Shown: positions 47,035 through 57,555 of the stretch, one piece after another
Position numbering within the stretch: the first letter of the stretch is position 1
Layout of the letters: every line of letters begins with the position of its first letter
Assembly (NCBI RefSeq): GCF_007830175.1
Contig: NZ_VLKH01000001.1
Span: 558,001-622,000, forward strand
Direction of reading: 5' to 3'
Source: Sedimentibacter saalensis
GTDB lineage: Bacteria; Bacillota; Clostridia; Tissierellales; Sedimentibacteraceae
DNA: 64,000 bases
Translations under genes and position numbers: made by a program
Notes under the pieces: generated by a model
What the model was told of the DNA's origin: nothing
Seen by the model: the letters and a program-made list of their open reading frames with translations, nothing else
Database searches by the model: none

Positions 47035-49497
47035 ATGAGTGAAATTGAAAATAACAGTAAAATTATAGAGACGAATATTACCCAGGAAATGAGAAAGTCT
47101 TATCTGGACTATGCAATGACAGTTATAGTGTCAAGAGCACTGCCGGATGTCAGAGACGGTCTCAAACCTGTTCACAGAAGAATTCTTTATTCAGCTAATG
47201 AACTTGGACTTACTCCTGACAAACCGCACAAAAAAAGTGCACGTATTGTCGGAGATGTTCTCGGTAAGTACCATCCTCACGGAGATACTGCAGTATATGA
47301 TGCAATGGTAAGACTTGCACAAAGTTTTTCCATGCGTTACCCGCTCATAGACGGACATGGAAACTTTGGTTCTGTTGATGGAGACGGAGCTGCAGCAATG
47401 CGTTACACAGAAGCAAGAATGTCAAAGATGGCACTGGAGCTTTTGAGAGATTTCAACAAAGACACAGTTGACTTCAGACCTAACTTTGATGAAACATTGA
47501 AAGAACCTGTTGTATTGCCAAGCCGTTTTCCAAACCTTCTTGTAAACGGTTCATCAGGTATAGCCGTTGGTATGGCTAGCTCAATACCTCCTCATAACCT
47601 TGGGGAAGTAATAAACGGAATCATTGCATATATTGATGATCCTGAAATAGATGTACTGGGACTCATGAAGTACATCAAGGGCCCTGATTTTCCAACAGGA
47701 GCAATAATTGAAGGCAAGGAAAACATAAAAGAAGCATACCTTACAGGAAGAGGTATGGTAAGAGTAAAATCAAAGGTTGAAATTGAAGAAGCAAAAAACA
47801 ACAAAAGCCGCATAATTGTATCAGAAATTCCATATGTGGTGAACAAGGCAAGATTAATAGAAAAAATTGCTGAACTTGTAAAGGATAAAAGAATTGACGG
47901 TATTTCTGACTTAAGAGATGAAAGCGACAGGACAGGAATGAGAATAGTAATTGAAATCAAAAGAGATTTCAATCCAAACATTGTTCTTAACAATTTGTAT
48001 AAACATACACAGCTTCAGGATAATTTCAGCATCATAATGATTGCACTTGTAAACAATGAGCCTAAGGTTTTAAACCTTAAGGAAATGATTCATTACTATG
48101 TCCTTCATCAAAGAGAAATAATTGTAAGAAGAACAAAGTACGATTTGGAAAAGGCTGAAGCAAGAGCACACATTGTTGAAGGTTTAATAAAGGCCATAGA
48201 CAACATCGATGAAGTTATCAGAATAATAAGAGCTTCATACGATGATGCAGAACAAAGACTTATGGCTGCGTTCACATTGTCTGATATCCAGGCAAGGGCA
48301 ATTGTAGACATGAGATTAAGACGTTTGCAAGGTCTGGAAAGAGAAAAATTAAGTCAAGAATATGAAGAATTGATGCAGATGATAGCAAAATTCAAAGAAA
48401 TACTTGCCAACATGCACCTGGTTGATAACATAGTAAAAGAGGAACTTCTTGAAATCAAAAACAATTACAACGATGAAAGAAGAACAGAAATCATTGCCGA
48501 CGAAGGAGAAATAAATTTTGAAGATTTGATTGAAGAAGAAAATGTAGCCATTACATTGACTAACTTCGGTTATATAAAAAGACTGCCGGAAGATACGTAC
48601 AAAGCACAAAACAGGGGAGGCAAGGGAGTTACAGCCCTGACAACCAGAGAAGAAGACTTCGTGAAGGATTTATTCATAACTTCAACGCACGATTACTTGC
48701 TTTTCCTTACAAACAAAGGAAAAATGTACAGAATAAAGGCTTATGAAGTACCGGAAGCAAGGCGTCAGGCAAAGGGAACAGCTGCCATCAACCTCATTCA
48801 CATAGACACGGATGAACAGATAAGAGCAATAATTCCAATCAGAAGTTTCGATAATGAAAATGAATTTTTGATTCTTGCAACAAAAAAAGGTATAATCAAA
48901 AAGACAAAGCTCAAGGAATTTGATACATCAAGGAAGACGGGCCTTGTTGCAATTAAAATAGCAGATGATGATGAACTCATAAGTGTAAACAAGACTGATG
49001 GTACAAAGGACATATTTGTAGTTACTAAAAATGGAAAAGGTATAAGATTCAGTGAAAATGATGTAAGAGAAACAGGTAGAAACACAATGGGTGTTAAAGC
49101 CATAACTACATCAGAAGATGATGAGCTTGTATCAATGAGCATCATCAAAGAAAGCGATGAAAACAAATATATACTCACTGTTACCGAAAATGGATATGCT
49201 AAAATTACCCTGTCTGAGGAATTCAGATGCCAGAACAGGGGCGGTAAGGGTATGAGAGCACACAGCATCAATGAAAAAACCGGTTTAATAGTTGGTTCAT
49301 TGATTGTTGAAAAAGAAGATGACTTGATGATTCTAAGCACAAACGGTTCTATAATAAGAATGCATTCATCAGGAATTTCCATAATGGGCAGAGATGCTCA
49401 AGGAGTTATTGCAATGAGACTCAACGGAGAAGATAAAGTTGCTTCAATTGCAAAAATATTCTCTGAGGATGACATTGTAGAAGAAGATGAAGAATAA
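47035..49497 (+). CDS. gyrA: DNA gyrase subunit A
   Basis: 820 aa. The catalytic Tyr is in [14 protein letters not shown]. The quinolone-region loop reads [14 protein letters not shown], with Thr at the E. coli Ser83 position, as in several Clostridia. The C-terminal six-bladed beta-pinwheel contains the GyrA box QNRGGKG twice (in [12 protein letters not shown] and [12 protein letters not shown]). The tail is acidic. A strict GyrA box supports gyrase rather than ParC. Confidence 0.97.
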   Translation: MSEIENNSKIIETNITQEMRKSYLDYAMTVIVSRALPDVRDGLKPVHRRILYSANELGLTPDKPHKKSARIVGDVLGKYHPHGDTAVYDAMVRLAQSFSMRYPLIDGHGNFGSVDGDGAAAMRYTEARMSKMALELLRDFNKDTVDFRPNFDETLKEPVVLPSRFPNLLVNGSSGIAVGMASSIPPHNLGEVINGIIAYIDDPEIDVLGLMKYIKGPDFPTGAIIEGKENIKEAYLTGRGMVRVKSKVEIEEAKNNKSRIIVSEIPYVVNKARLIEKIAELVKDKRIDGISDLRDESDRTGMRIVIEIKRDFNPNIVLNNLYKHTQLQDNFSIIMIALVNNEPKVLNLKEMIHYYVLHQREIIVRRTKYDLEKAEARAHIVEGLIKAIDNIDEVIRIIRASYDDAEQRLMAAFTLSDIQARAIVDMRLRRLQGLEREKLSQEYEELMQMIAKFKEILANMHLVDNIVKEELLEIKNNYNDERRTEIIADEGEINFEDLIEEENVAITLTNFGYIKRLPEDTYKAQNRGGKGVTALTTREEDFVKDLFITSTHDYLLFLTNKGKMYRIKAYEVPEARRQAKGTAAINLIHIDTDEQIRAIIPIRSFDNENEFLILATKKGIIKKTKLKEFDTSRKTGLVAIKIADDDELISVNKTDGTKDIFVVTKNGKGIRFSENDVRETGRNTMGVKAITTSEDDELVSMSIIKESDENKYILTVTENGYAKITLSEEFRCQNRGGKGMRAHSINEKTGLIVGSLIVEKEDDLMILSTNGSIIRMHSSGISIMGRDAQGVIAMRLNGEDKVASIAKIFSEDDIVEEDEE

Positions 49498-49512
49498 ATC
49501 GGAGGGTATATT

Positions 49513-49827
49513 ATGTCTTTAGAAATACAATACAGCATAACTTCAGAAAATAATTTGGAAGTGAAACCAATAGGAGAAGTAGACATATATACTTCTCCCG
49601 ACCTTAAAAATAAAGTGTTTGAGCTTATTGAAAACAAAAAGCTCAACATGGTAATTAACGGTGAGAAATTAGAGTACATTGACAGCACAGGTCTTGGTAT
49701 TCTCATGAGCATTTACAAGAAAATGCAGGAAAACAGTTTGAATATAAAAATATTGAACTTGAAGCCGAATATTTACAAGCTGTTTGACATAACAGGCTTA
49801 AGCAAAGTATTCGATATTCAGGGGTGA
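49513..49827 (+). CDS. STAS-domain anti-sigma factor antagonist
   Basis: 104 aa. SpoIIAA/RsbV-like fold with the phospho-acceptor loop YIDSTGLGIL (Ser58). 'KPIGEVDIYTSPDLKNKV' is the typical first strand. When unphosphorylated it should bind the anti-sigma partner and free the sigma factor. It is 4 bases upstream of the ATPase-like gene. Not certainly SpoIIAA, because the partner below is unlike SpoIIAB. Confidence 0.9.
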   Translation: MSLEIQYSITSENNLEVKPIGEVDIYTSPDLKNKVFELIENKKLNMVINGEKLEYIDSTGLGILMSIYKKMQENSLNIKILNLKPNIYKLFDITGLSKVFDIQG

Positions 49828-49830
49828 AAA

Positions 49831-50205
49831 ATGGACAAGATTAACTTAAATATCCCAAAAAAATCTGAATATATGAGCACCATAAGACTTACGACATCTG
49901 CATTGTCAAATTTGAACGGTTTCAACATTGACGATATTGAAGATTTGAAGGTTATTATTTCAGAAGTATGCACATTTTTCATAAGCAACATTGAAGAAAA
50001 CAATAAACCTTTAAGCATTGAGTACCAGGTTGAGGAAAAAAGGCTGATTGTTGAAGTTTCAGACCTGAACGATGGTAAAATAGATGAAAAAAACAAGGCA
50101 AACAGTGAAATGTGCATTATGATCATTGAAAGCCTAGCTGATAATTACAATTTTGATCTAGAAAATAAAAAAATTATATTTGAAAAGAATTTAATTTGCG
50201 AATAG
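49831..50205 (+). CDS. RsbW-like anti-sigma protein with degenerate ATP-binding motifs
   Basis: 124 aa. Its place between an STAS gene and a sigma gene, and the fold-like pattern 'DLKVIISEVCTFFI', identify it as a GHKL anti-sigma relative. Key residues are missing. The N-box Asn (normally EAxTNA) is Phe49, the G1 DxGxG motif is replaced by SDLNDGKID, and the G2 glycines (GLGLY...E) are replaced by SEMCIMIIES. It may bind the sigma factor without being a kinase. Length is slightly under RsbW (about 140-160). Confidence 0.75.
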   Translation: MDKINLNIPKKSEYMSTIRLTTSALSNLNGFNIDDIEDLKVIISEVCTFFISNIEENNKPLSIEYQVEEKRLIVEVSDLNDGKIDEKNKANSEMCIMIIESLADNYNFDLENKKIIFEKNLICE

Positions 50206-50216
50206 GCGAAGATAAT

Positions 50217-50978
50217 ATGAGCGAAATTAGTCAAAATTCCAAAAGCATAAAAAATCATGATTTATTTGTTTTATACCATGAAACACACGATGTTGAAGTC
50301 AGAAATCAAATTTTTGATAAATACAGGTACATGGCAGAAATAATATCAAGAAAATACAGCAACAAGGGAATAGAACATGATGATATTTATCAAATAGCAT
50401 GCATGGGCTTGATTTATGCCATTGAAAGATTTGACATTTCAAAGGGATTTGAATTTACAAGTTTTGCAACTCCCACAATCCTTGGTGAAATAAAAAAATA
50501 TTTCAGGGACAAGGGATGGGCAATTAAGGTACCAAGGAAAATTCAAGAAGTATCAAAGAAAGTCAATGATTACAACAACCTTTTGGCAAGCCAGTTAAAC
50601 CGTGCTCCTACAATCAAAGAAATCGCCGAATATATTAACAGCTCTGAAGAAGAGGTGCTTGAAGCATTTGAAGCCGGAAAGATGTTTAATTCACAGTCTC
50701 TGGATGAAAAATTTGATTCAAGCAACGATGACAATGATATATCGCTGATGGATGTAGTGGGTTCTGATGATAAGTACTTTGTTAAAATTGAAAACGAAGA
50801 TTTTATCAAGAAATCCATGGAAAAATTAAATGATCTTGAAAGAAAAATAATAATAAGAAGATTTTATTCTAACAAAACTCAAAGTGAAATTGCAAAAGAA
50901 TTAAATATATCTCAAATGACTGTTTCCAGAATAGAAAAAAAATCTTTGGAAAAATTAAGAATAGAGTTCAATAAATAG
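50217..50978 (+). CDS. SigB/SigF/SigG-family RNA polymerase sigma factor
   Basis: 253 aa from the ATG 50217, 7 bases after AGGCGA; a TTG frame seven codons longer is possible. Region 2 has 'HDDIYQIACMGLIYAIERFD' and 'GFEFTSFATPTILGEIKKYFRDKGW'. Region 3 starts 'IKVPRKIQE'. Region 4 ends with an HTH, 'KTQSEIAKELNISQMTVSRIEK'-type. Its location after STAS and RsbW-like genes suggests partner-switch control. A stress or developmental role cannot be decided; spoIIA-type naming is not justified. Confidence 0.88.
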   Translation: MSEISQNSKSIKNHDLFVLYHETHDVEVRNQIFDKYRYMAEIISRKYSNKGIEHDDIYQIACMGLIYAIERFDISKGFEFTSFATPTILGEIKKYFRDKGWAIKVPRKIQEVSKKVNDYNNLLASQLNRAPTIKEIAEYINSSEEEVLEAFEAGKMFNSQSLDEKFDSSNDDNDISLMDVVGSDDKYFVKIENEDFIKKSMEKLNDLERKIIIRRFYSNKTQSEIAKELNISQMTVSRIEKKSLEKLRIEFNK

Positions 50979-51026
50979 TATTTATTATTGTAAAATGGAA
51001 ATAAATTAATTTTTCAAGGAGGAAAA

Positions 51027-53897
51027 ATGAAACAAAAAGGAAGATTTTTTATTATTGGAATTGGTATTATTTTATTTTTTGCAGTCAATTCCTTCGGCAG
51101 TGCCATAAAATTTTCCACGGATTTTTTGTGGTTTAATGAAGTTGGATATACAGAAACATTTTTAACAAAAATAAAAGCACAAATAACCATAGGTGTTCCA
51201 ATTTTCGTATTGCTATGGTTTCTTTTGAATATTTACATAAATAAGCTTAAAAAGAAATATGACCAGGAGTCTGATGTTGTGGATACACAATCCAACAAAA
51301 AGGCTAGATTGTGGATAAGATTGATTTCTGCTGTCATAAGCTTCATTATAACTGCAAACATTGTATCTACAATGTGGTTTGAAATTCTGCAGTTTATAAA
51401 CGGAGGTACATTTGGATATGCTGATCCTATTTTCAACAACGACATGGGCTTTTACATATTCAAGCTGCCCCTCATAAATACACTTGTTGATTTCATAATA
51501 AACATATTGTTCATGCTCATAGTTGTAACTGTGTTGTTTTACGGTTATCTGGCCATAAAGGACAGTATAAAAAATGTTTCAGAACAGTTTGAAAACATAA
51601 CTCAATTTCCAAACCAGCTTGATTTAAGTTCCATAATGAACAAAAAATTTGCAGTTAAAATAATAAATCAGCTTGCCTTAATAGGAGTGTTTGTTTTCAT
51701 ATTCCTTGGATTAAGATTTATTTTAAAAAGCTACGATTTGCTTTATTCACAGCTTGGAAAAGTTTTTGGAGCAGGGTATACTGATGTCCACGTAACATTG
51801 AATTTGTACAGAATATTGGCTGCAGGATGCCTTGTTTCAGCAATAACATTTTTTATTGGAGCAAAACGAAGAAATCTAAAGTTTGCTCTTGCAGCACCGG
51901 CAGCATTAATTGCCATATCTGTTGCAGGAACAGCTCTGGCAATAGGAGTGGAAAATTTTATTGTTGAACCTGACCAGCTTTCTAAAGAGAGAGAATTTAT
52001 GGAATACAGCATAGAAAGCACTCAGAAAGCATATGGCCTTGACAATGTGAAATCAATAGATTTTCCGGCGAACAATAATCTCACAATAGAAAATATACAA
52101 AACAACCAGGAAGTAATAGAAAATATAAGAATAAACGACCAGGAGCCACTTATTCAGGTTTACAACCAGCTGCAGGGTATAAGGCCATACTATGTTTTCA
52201 ATGATGTGGATGTGGACAGATATGTAATAGACGGTAAGTATACTCAGGTATTCCTTTCAGCAAGGGAGCTTGATCAGAACAAACTTAATGAACAGGCAAA
52301 GACTTGGCTGAATCAATATTTGAAATATACACATGGTTATGGGGTTACACTTTCTCCCGTAAACAAGGTAACTGCACAGGGACAGCCTGAAATGGTTGTA
52401 AAAAACATACCTCCTACTACAAATACTGATTTTAACATAAATAGACCTGAAATTTATTTTGGTGAAAAAACAGATGATTACATAATTGTCAACACAGATG
52501 AAAAAGAATTTGACTACCCTTCAGGTTCTGACAACATGGAAGCCATTTATGAAGGTACTGCGGGTATAAAGCTTAACTTTATGAACAGACTGTTGTTCAG
52601 TCTGAGAGAAGCAAGCTACAGACTTTTAATTTCAAACAACATAGATTCTGACAGCAGAATTATTATGTACAGAAACATAATAGAGAGAGTTTCTGAAATT
52701 GCTCCTTTTATATATTATGATCCTGATGCATATATTGTTGTGAATCAGGATGATGGAAAGCTGTATTGGATAATTGAAGGATTTACAGCAAGCAACAGGT
52801 TCCCATACTCACAGCCAACTGATTTGTTTGCTGAAGGATGGAATACCAACTACATAAGAAACTCAGTTAAAGTTGTTGTAGATGCTTATGATGGTTCAAC
52901 TGATTTTTACGTAACTGATGAAAGCGACCCTATAATAAACACTTACGAAAAAATATTTACGGATTTGTTCAAGCCAATAAGCGAAATGCCGGAAGGAATA
53001 AGAAGTCACGTAAGGTATTCACAGGTATATTTTGATGTCCAATCCGACATGTACAGACTTTATCACATTGAAAATCCTACGGTATTCTTCGGAAGAGAAG
53101 ATTACTGGGACATTGCAAATGAAAAATACATGGATAACGGCGAAGAAACAGTTGGTTCAAGCTACCTCATGTTCAAACTTCCTGATGAGGAAAATGTTGA
53201 GTTTTTACTTACAACACAGTACACTCCTCAAAACAAGGACAACATGATATCACTTCTTGCTGCCAGAAATGACGGAGAAAACTACGGAGAACTTGTGCTG
53301 TACGAGTTTCCCAAGACCAAGACTATTGCCGGACCTAACATGATTGAAACAAAAATAGATCAGGATACGGTTATATCTTCTCAGCTCACATTGTGGAGCC
53401 AGGTTGGTTCAACGGTTTTAAGAGGAAATACTCTTGTTGTTCCAATAGAAGATTCACTGTTTTATGTTGAACCTATTTATTTGAAATCCGACACTGAAAG
53501 CAACTTCCCTGAAATGAAGATGGTTGTTGTTTCATTTGGAGAAAAAATACTTATGGAACCAACGCTGGAAGAAGCAATTGAAAGACTGTTTGGAATTATT
53601 GAGGATAAACCTGAGACACCAGACAATCAATATGATGATACAAATGTAAATGATTTAATTGAACAGGCTAACAAAGTGTTTATTGAAGCCAGTGAAGCAT
53701 CTAAAAACGGACAATGGGCACTGTATGGAGAGAAACTCCAAGAGCTTGAAAGACTGTTGAATCAGCTTAACTTTGTAATTAATGGAACTGCAGGCAATAA
53801 TACAAACAATGAAGGAACAGAAGGAACAGTTGAAATAAATTCAGAAAATTCAGATTCCGTTCAAACAGAAAACAATACAACTGAAGAAAATCAATAA
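51027..53897 (+). CDS. UPF0182 family large membrane protein
   Basis: 956 aa. About seven membrane segments fill residues 7-302. A large extracytoplasmic domain (about 310-900) with 'GIRPYYVFNDVDVDRYVIDG' and 'NRFPYSQPTDLFAEGWNTNYI' is typical of UPF0182. The last 50 residues are low-complexity (Asn, Glu, Thr), as in homologues. The function of the family is not established. AAGGAGG precedes the ATG. It starts 49 bases after the sigma gene and may be read with it. Confidence 0.9.
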   Translation: MKQKGRFFIIGIGIILFFAVNSFGSAIKFSTDFLWFNEVGYTETFLTKIKAQITIGVPIFVLLWFLLNIYINKLKKKYDQESDVVDTQSNKKARLWIRLISAVISFIITANIVSTMWFEILQFINGGTFGYADPIFNNDMGFYIFKLPLINTLVDFIINILFMLIVVTVLFYGYLAIKDSIKNVSEQFENITQFPNQLDLSSIMNKKFAVKIINQLALIGVFVFIFLGLRFILKSYDLLYSQLGKVFGAGYTDVHVTLNLYRILAAGCLVSAITFFIGAKRRNLKFALAAPAALIAISVAGTALAIGVENFIVEPDQLSKEREFMEYSIESTQKAYGLDNVKSIDFPANNNLTIENIQNNQEVIENIRINDQEPLIQVYNQLQGIRPYYVFNDVDVDRYVIDGKYTQVFLSARELDQNKLNEQAKTWLNQYLKYTHGYGVTLSPVNKVTAQGQPEMVVKNIPPTTNTDFNINRPEIYFGEKTDDYIIVNTDEKEFDYPSGSDNMEAIYEGTAGIKLNFMNRLLFSLREASYRLLISNNIDSDSRIIMYRNIIERVSEIAPFIYYDPDAYIVVNQDDGKLYWIIEGFTASNRFPYSQPTDLFAEGWNTNYIRNSVKVVVDAYDGSTDFYVTDESDPIINTYEKIFTDLFKPISEMPEGIRSHVRYSQVYFDVQSDMYRLYHIENPTVFFGREDYWDIANEKYMDNGEETVGSSYLMFKLPDEENVEFLLTTQYTPQNKDNMISLLAARNDGENYGELVLYEFPKTKTIAGPNMIETKIDQDTVISSQLTLWSQVGSTVLRGNTLVVPIEDSLFYVEPIYLKSDTESNFPEMKMVVVSFGEKILMEPTLEEAIERLFGIIEDKPETPDNQYDDTNVNDLIEQANKVFIEASEASKNGQWALYGEKLQELERLLNQLNFVINGTAGNNTNNEGTEGTVEINSENSDSVQTENNTTEENQ

Positions 53898-53917
53898 CAA
53901 TAGATAGCGAGGAATAT

Positions 53918-54286
53918 ATGAAATTTAAATTTAACCATTTCAATTTCAATGTACTTGATTTGAACAAAAGCATTAAATTTTATGAGGAAGCATTGGGATT
54001 AAAGGAAGTCAGAAGAAAAGAAGCAAGTGATGGCAGTTTTATCCTTGTTTATATGGGAGACGGCATTTCTGATTTTACATTGGAGCTCACATGGATGAGA
54101 GACCGCGTTGAATCATATGACCTGGGAGATGAAGAATTTCACCTGGCAGTGACTGTAGATAACTATGAAGAGTCCTTCAAGAAACATGAAAAAATGGGAT
54201 GTATAGAATATGTCAATGAATCAATGGGAATTTATTTCATAACAGATCCTGACGGATACTGGACAGAAATAGTTCCTTTAAGATAA
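53918..54286 (+). CDS. VOC family protein, lactoylglutathione lyase-like
   Basis: 122 aa glyoxalase-fold protein. Paired beta-alpha-beta units: 'FNHFNFNVLDLNKSIKFYEE' with 'GLKEVRRKE', and 'EEFHLAVTVDNYEESF' with 'ITDPDGYWTEIVPLR'. Candidate metal ligands are H6, E69 (ELTW), H89 and E118. Clostridia lack glutathione in general, so the true substrate is unknown. It lies 20 bases after the UPF0182 gene. Confidence 0.85.
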   Translation: MKFKFNHFNFNVLDLNKSIKFYEEALGLKEVRRKEASDGSFILVYMGDGISDFTLELTWMRDRVESYDLGDEEFHLAVTVDNYEESFKKHEKMGCIEYVNESMGIYFITDPDGYWTEIVPLR

Positions 54287-54318
54287 TAAATTAAACTGAA
54301 ACCTAATTTGCAACAAAT

Positions 54319-54397
54319 TGTAGGGGCGGACCTTGTGTCCGCCCGATGTTATTAATACAAAAAATATCTACGGGAGGGCACGAGACCCTCCCCTACA
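54319..54397. repeat. TGTAGGGG double-hairpin element
   Basis: TGTAGGGGCGGACCTTGTGT followed by CCGCCCG is one hairpin; CGGGAGGGCACGAGACCCTC followed by CCCTACA is the other. The outer ends form terminal inverted repeats (TGTAGGGG/CCCCTACA). It lies between the convergent VOC and permease genes. Related element at 57583. Confidence 0.8.
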
Positions 54398-54475
54398 GAG
54401 TTTAATAAATTTGTAATTAATAGGATAGGAATATTGTTTTATTGTCAATTGTCTCACAAGGATAACTTGTATTTT

Positions 54476-55798
54476 TTATTTTATACTATTGTAATAAAAC
54501 AATGAAGCTATGATTACAGCTGCGCAGAATGCTGCATAGTATATGAACAGGGGATTTTGCATTCCTCCGTATAGAATGAACAACGAACCTGCAATTGCCA
54601 GGAGAGGAAAGAGGTAGCCTTTAACGCTGCTTTTTATTTCTCCGTTTATTTTTAATTTTATAACTGCTACATACATTAAAATAAAGCCTATATAGTTTAT
54701 AACTATTGATATTTCTGAAACATCAGAATTTGGAAGTATGTTGAACTTCTGGGTAATGTAATGTGCCAGCATCCAGAATATACAAATAAAATATGATAAT
54801 ATTCCCGAGTTTAATGGAATGCTGTATTTATCTGAAATCTTGACAAATTTTTCGCTGGATGGAAACATGTTTCTGATTGCCAGGGAATAAGGAAGTCTCA
54901 TAATTCCAATAATCACACCATTGACCGTTCCCAGCACTGATATTACTACAAATGTCAATATCATTCTGGCTCCCAGAGAACCAAAAAGCCTTATGGCAGC
55001 TTCATTAACGTGTGAGTCTCCCATTTTCATTACAGTATCTGCACCCATGAAAGCTGATATTCCAACAAAGTACAAAATGTATACACAAAGAATTATAATA
55101 GGTGAAATAATCAATGCAAGAGGAAGATTTCTTTTGCTGTTTTTTATTTCATGACCTATTGAAGTTGCAATTATCCATCCGTCGAATGAAAATGCAATGG
55201 GACCTACTGCTGCAATCCATCCAAGTCCTGCAGAGGAAGCTGAACTAAAATTGCTGCTTAGAACCGGCAGCGGATCTCCTAAAAAAATACCTGCAGCTGC
55301 AATCAGTGCAAGAGGGATCAATTTTATTACAGTTGATGCATTTTGAATGTATCCCCCCAGTCTATAGGAAAATATGTTTATGAAGTACAATGATGTAATG
55401 ACCAAAGTACCAATGAATACTTGAACTTCAAGGGTTGATTTATACCCAAAAAGCATTGTTATATAAATTCCGCATACCCAGGCTACAACGCATATTATGG
55501 TTGGATAATAAATAAATGTCTGAAACCATCCATAAGCGCAGGCTGTTTTTTTATTCCAGTACTTTTCTGAGTAATTAATTATGCCCCCTGCTTCATCTGT
55601 GCGTGATGCAAGCTCTGAAATGGACAGACTTCCGAAAATAATGCTGAAAGCAGCTATAATGAAGACTAAAATTCCAAGAAATATATTTCCTTGTGTGAAA
55701 ATCAATACGTTGTCGCTCTTGAAAAATATTCCAGAACCTATTACTATCCCAACTATCATTGCAATGGTTGTTGTAAGACTATACTTTTGCTGATTCAT
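54476..55798 (-). CDS. APC-family amino acid permease
   Basis: 440 aa with about 12 membrane segments. The first segment reads 'IVGIVIGSGIFFKSDNVL', the APC substrate-binding GSGIF motif. 'GPIAFSFDGWIIATSIGHEI' resembles the serine/threonine exchanger or LAT-like branch. It should import or exchange amino acids. The substrate cannot be read. It stands alone, divergent from lrgAB. Confidence 0.9.
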   Translation of the reverse strand: MNQQKYSLTTTIAMIVGIVIGSGIFFKSDNVLIFTQGNIFLGILVFIIAAFSIIFGSLSISELASRTDEAGGIINYSEKYWNKKTACAYGWFQTFIYYPTIICVVAWVCGIYITMLFGYKSTLEVQVFIGTLVITSLYFINIFSYRLGGYIQNASTVIKLIPLALIAAAGIFLGDPLPVLSSNFSSASSAGLGWIAAVGPIAFSFDGWIIATSIGHEIKNSKRNLPLALIISPIIILCVYILYFVGISAFMGADTVMKMGDSHVNEAAIRLFGSLGARMILTFVVISVLGTVNGVIIGIMRLPYSLAIRNMFPSSEKFVKISDKYSIPLNSGILSYFICIFWMLAHYITQKFNILPNSDVSEISIVINYIGFILMYVAVIKLKINGEIKSSVKGYLFPLLAIAGSLFILYGGMQNPLFIYYAAFCAAVIIASLFYYNSIK

Positions 55799-55902
55799 GA
55801 TGCCTCCCGATATATAATTAAACGAACTTAAATAGTTTATAACACATACTTGTTAAAATCAATACATATTGTGCTTTTATTAGGTCTAATTCTAAAAAAT
55901 AT

Positions 55903-55931
55903 TTGGTTTTTCAATTAACATCAGTTATAAT
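55903..55931 (+). promoter_or_regulatory. lrgAB promoter
   Basis: TTGGTT, 17 bases, TATAAT, about 22 bases before the lrgA ATG. Confidence 0.65.
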
Positions 55932-55953
55932 GTTAAAAAGATTAGGAGGCAAT

Positions 55954-56337
55954 ATGATTAAAAAAGTATTAAAAATAGCATTTCAAATTCTCGTAATATG
56001 TGCAATTTATTTTGCCGGAAATTTTATAAGCAGACTTATATCAGATTTCATTGTTATTCCGGGAAATATTATAGGCATGGTTATTTTGCTTATATTATTA
56101 TCCACAAATGCAATGAAACTATCCCTTATAGAAGAAACAGGAAATTTTATGCTGAAATACATGGGATTTTTCTTTGTGCCGCTCATAGCAGGGCTAATGG
56201 AATCATACAAGCTAATTGCTGACAGCATTGTTCAAATACTGATAATATTGACGGTATCCTGTATCCTGGTGATGTTTGTTTCCAGCAAGGTAACTGATAT
56301 TTTAATATCTCATATGGAAGGAAGTACAAATGATTAA
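55954..56337 (+). CDS. lrgA: CidA/LrgA family holin-like membrane protein
   Basis: 127 aa from the ATG after AGGAGG. Four membrane segments; the conserved 'IPGNIIGMVILLILL' and 'FFFVPLIAGLM' match the LrgA/CidA family. It forms oligomers in the membrane and is linked to autolysis control and, in recent work on homologues, pyruvate transport. Overlaps lrgB by 8 bases. Confidence 0.9.
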   Translation: MIKKVLKIAFQILVICAIYFAGNFISRLISDFIVIPGNIIGMVILLILLSTNAMKLSLIEETGNFMLKYMGFFFVPLIAGLMESYKLIADSIVQILIILTVSCILVMFVSSKVTDILISHMEGSTND

Positions 56338-57010
56338 AGAAATACTGACATCATTGTTTTACATAATTATTACTGTAATATTTTTTGCTGCCGGATTCAA
56401 AATTAACAAGAAGTATAAAATTACTGCATTAAATCCAATAATATTTGCAGCTCTTTCCATAGGAATATTTTTAAGCTTATTTAAAATACCATATGCGGAA
56501 TACAGCAAGGGTGGTAAGATAATTTCAAATGCTCTGGGACCAATTGTAGTGGTTCTTGCAATACCACTTTACAAAAACAGATATGAACTTAAGAAAAACC
56601 TTATTCCAATTGCTGGTGGTGTTGTTGCTAGTATAATAACATCATTTGCTTCTGTAATAATTTTGTGTCGGTTGTTTAAAATAGAAAACACAATATTATT
56701 GTCGCTGTTGTCAAAGTCAATTACAAATCCAATGGCAGTGGAGTCTACAAAACTTCTGGGAGGCAACGAAGCAATTACAATTGCATCAGTTGTAATAACA
56801 GGAATTGTAGGGGCAGCAGTTGCTCCTGCCGTAATGAAGTTTGGAAAAATAAAAAGCAATGTGGCCAAAGGAATAGGCATTGGGTCATCTTCACATGCTC
56901 TGGGAACATCTAAAGCAGTTGAAATTAATGAGGAGACAGGTGCAGCCAGTGGACTTGCCATTGGTGTTACAGGACTTATGACAATCATTGGAATAATTAT
57001 TTTTGCATGA
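56330..57010 (+). CDS. lrgB: LrgB family membrane protein
   Basis: 226 aa with about six membrane segments. Family hallmarks are 'SLLSKSITNPMAVE', 'ITGIVGAAVAPAVMKFGKI' and 'GIGSSSHALGTSKAVEINEETGA' (given in part). It works with LrgA. Its ATG overlaps lrgA; its stop region (ATGA) overlaps the frame of the acetyltransferase gene. Confidence 0.92.
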   Translation: MIKEILTSLFYIIITVIFFAAGFKINKKYKITALNPIIFAALSIGIFLSLFKIPYAEYSKGGKIISNALGPIVVVLAIPLYKNRYELKKNLIPIAGGVVASIITSFASVIILCRLFKIENTILLSLLSKSITNPMAVESTKLLGGNEAITIASVVITGIVGAAVAPAVMKFGKIKSNVAKGIGIGSSSHALGTSKAVEINEETGAASGLAIGVTGLMTIIGIIIFA

Positions 57011-57021
57011 AAAGGAGTATT

Positions 57022-57552
57022 ATGATGGGTGAAAATTTGTTTTTATCAAAAATTGAAGAAAAAGATAAGGAACATTTATATTCATGGTTTCATGACAGTG
57101 AATTTTTAAAGTTTTATGATTATTATCCTCCTGTTCCTCAGTCAAAAGATGAAGTCGACAAAAATATGAAGTATTATGAAAACAATGAAAGATCATTTAT
57201 TTTTGCAATAAGGCTTAAGGAAGACGGTCAAATAATAGGCGTTGCAGGATATGACGACATAATAAAGGAAAACAAGGTTGCAACTCTGTTTATAGGAATT
57301 GGAAGAAACGACTTAAGGGGAAAAGGGTATGGCAGGGAAGCATTAGAGCTTCTGCTGGACTATGGTTTCAACAATGAGGGCTTTCACAGGATACAACTAA
57401 ACGTTTTATCATTCAACGAACGAGCCATAGCTTTGTATCAGAAAGCAGGCTTTGTAAAGGAAGGAACATACAGGGAATTTGTGTTGAGAGACAATGAAAG
57501 ATATGATTTATATCTTTATGGATTACTTAAAAATGAATGGTTAAACAGATAA
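57022..57552 (+). CDS. GNAT N-acetyltransferase, RimJ/SpeG-like
   Basis: 176 aa. The start is the ATG at 57022, 7 bases after AAAAGGAG. The acetyl-CoA motif A is IGIGRNDLRGKGYGREALEL. Motif B is 'FHRIQLNVLSFNERAIALYQKAGF'-type with 'VKEGTYREFVLRDNERYDLY'. The pattern is that of RimJ/RimL or spermidine acetyltransferase relatives. Substrate unknown. Third gene of the lrgAB unit. Confidence 0.88.
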   Translation: MMGENLFLSKIEEKDKEHLYSWFHDSEFLKFYDYYPPVPQSKDEVDKNMKYYENNERSFIFAIRLKEDGQIIGVAGYDDIIKENKVATLFIGIGRNDLRGKGYGREALELLLDYGFNNEGFHRIQLNVLSFNERAIALYQKAGFVKEGTYREFVLRDNERYDLYLYGLLKNEWLNR

Positions 57553-57555
57553 AAA

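Noticed and set aside
48798-49382. 194-aa minus-strand frame opposite gyrA
   Set aside because: Ser/Leu/Ile-rich shadow of the gyrA reading frame.
49513-50978. Reading the STAS/anti-sigma/sigma trio as spoIIAA-spoIIAB-sigF
   Set aside because: The middle protein lacks the ATP-binding residues that SpoIIAB needs, and the locus after gyrA is not the usual spoIIA position.
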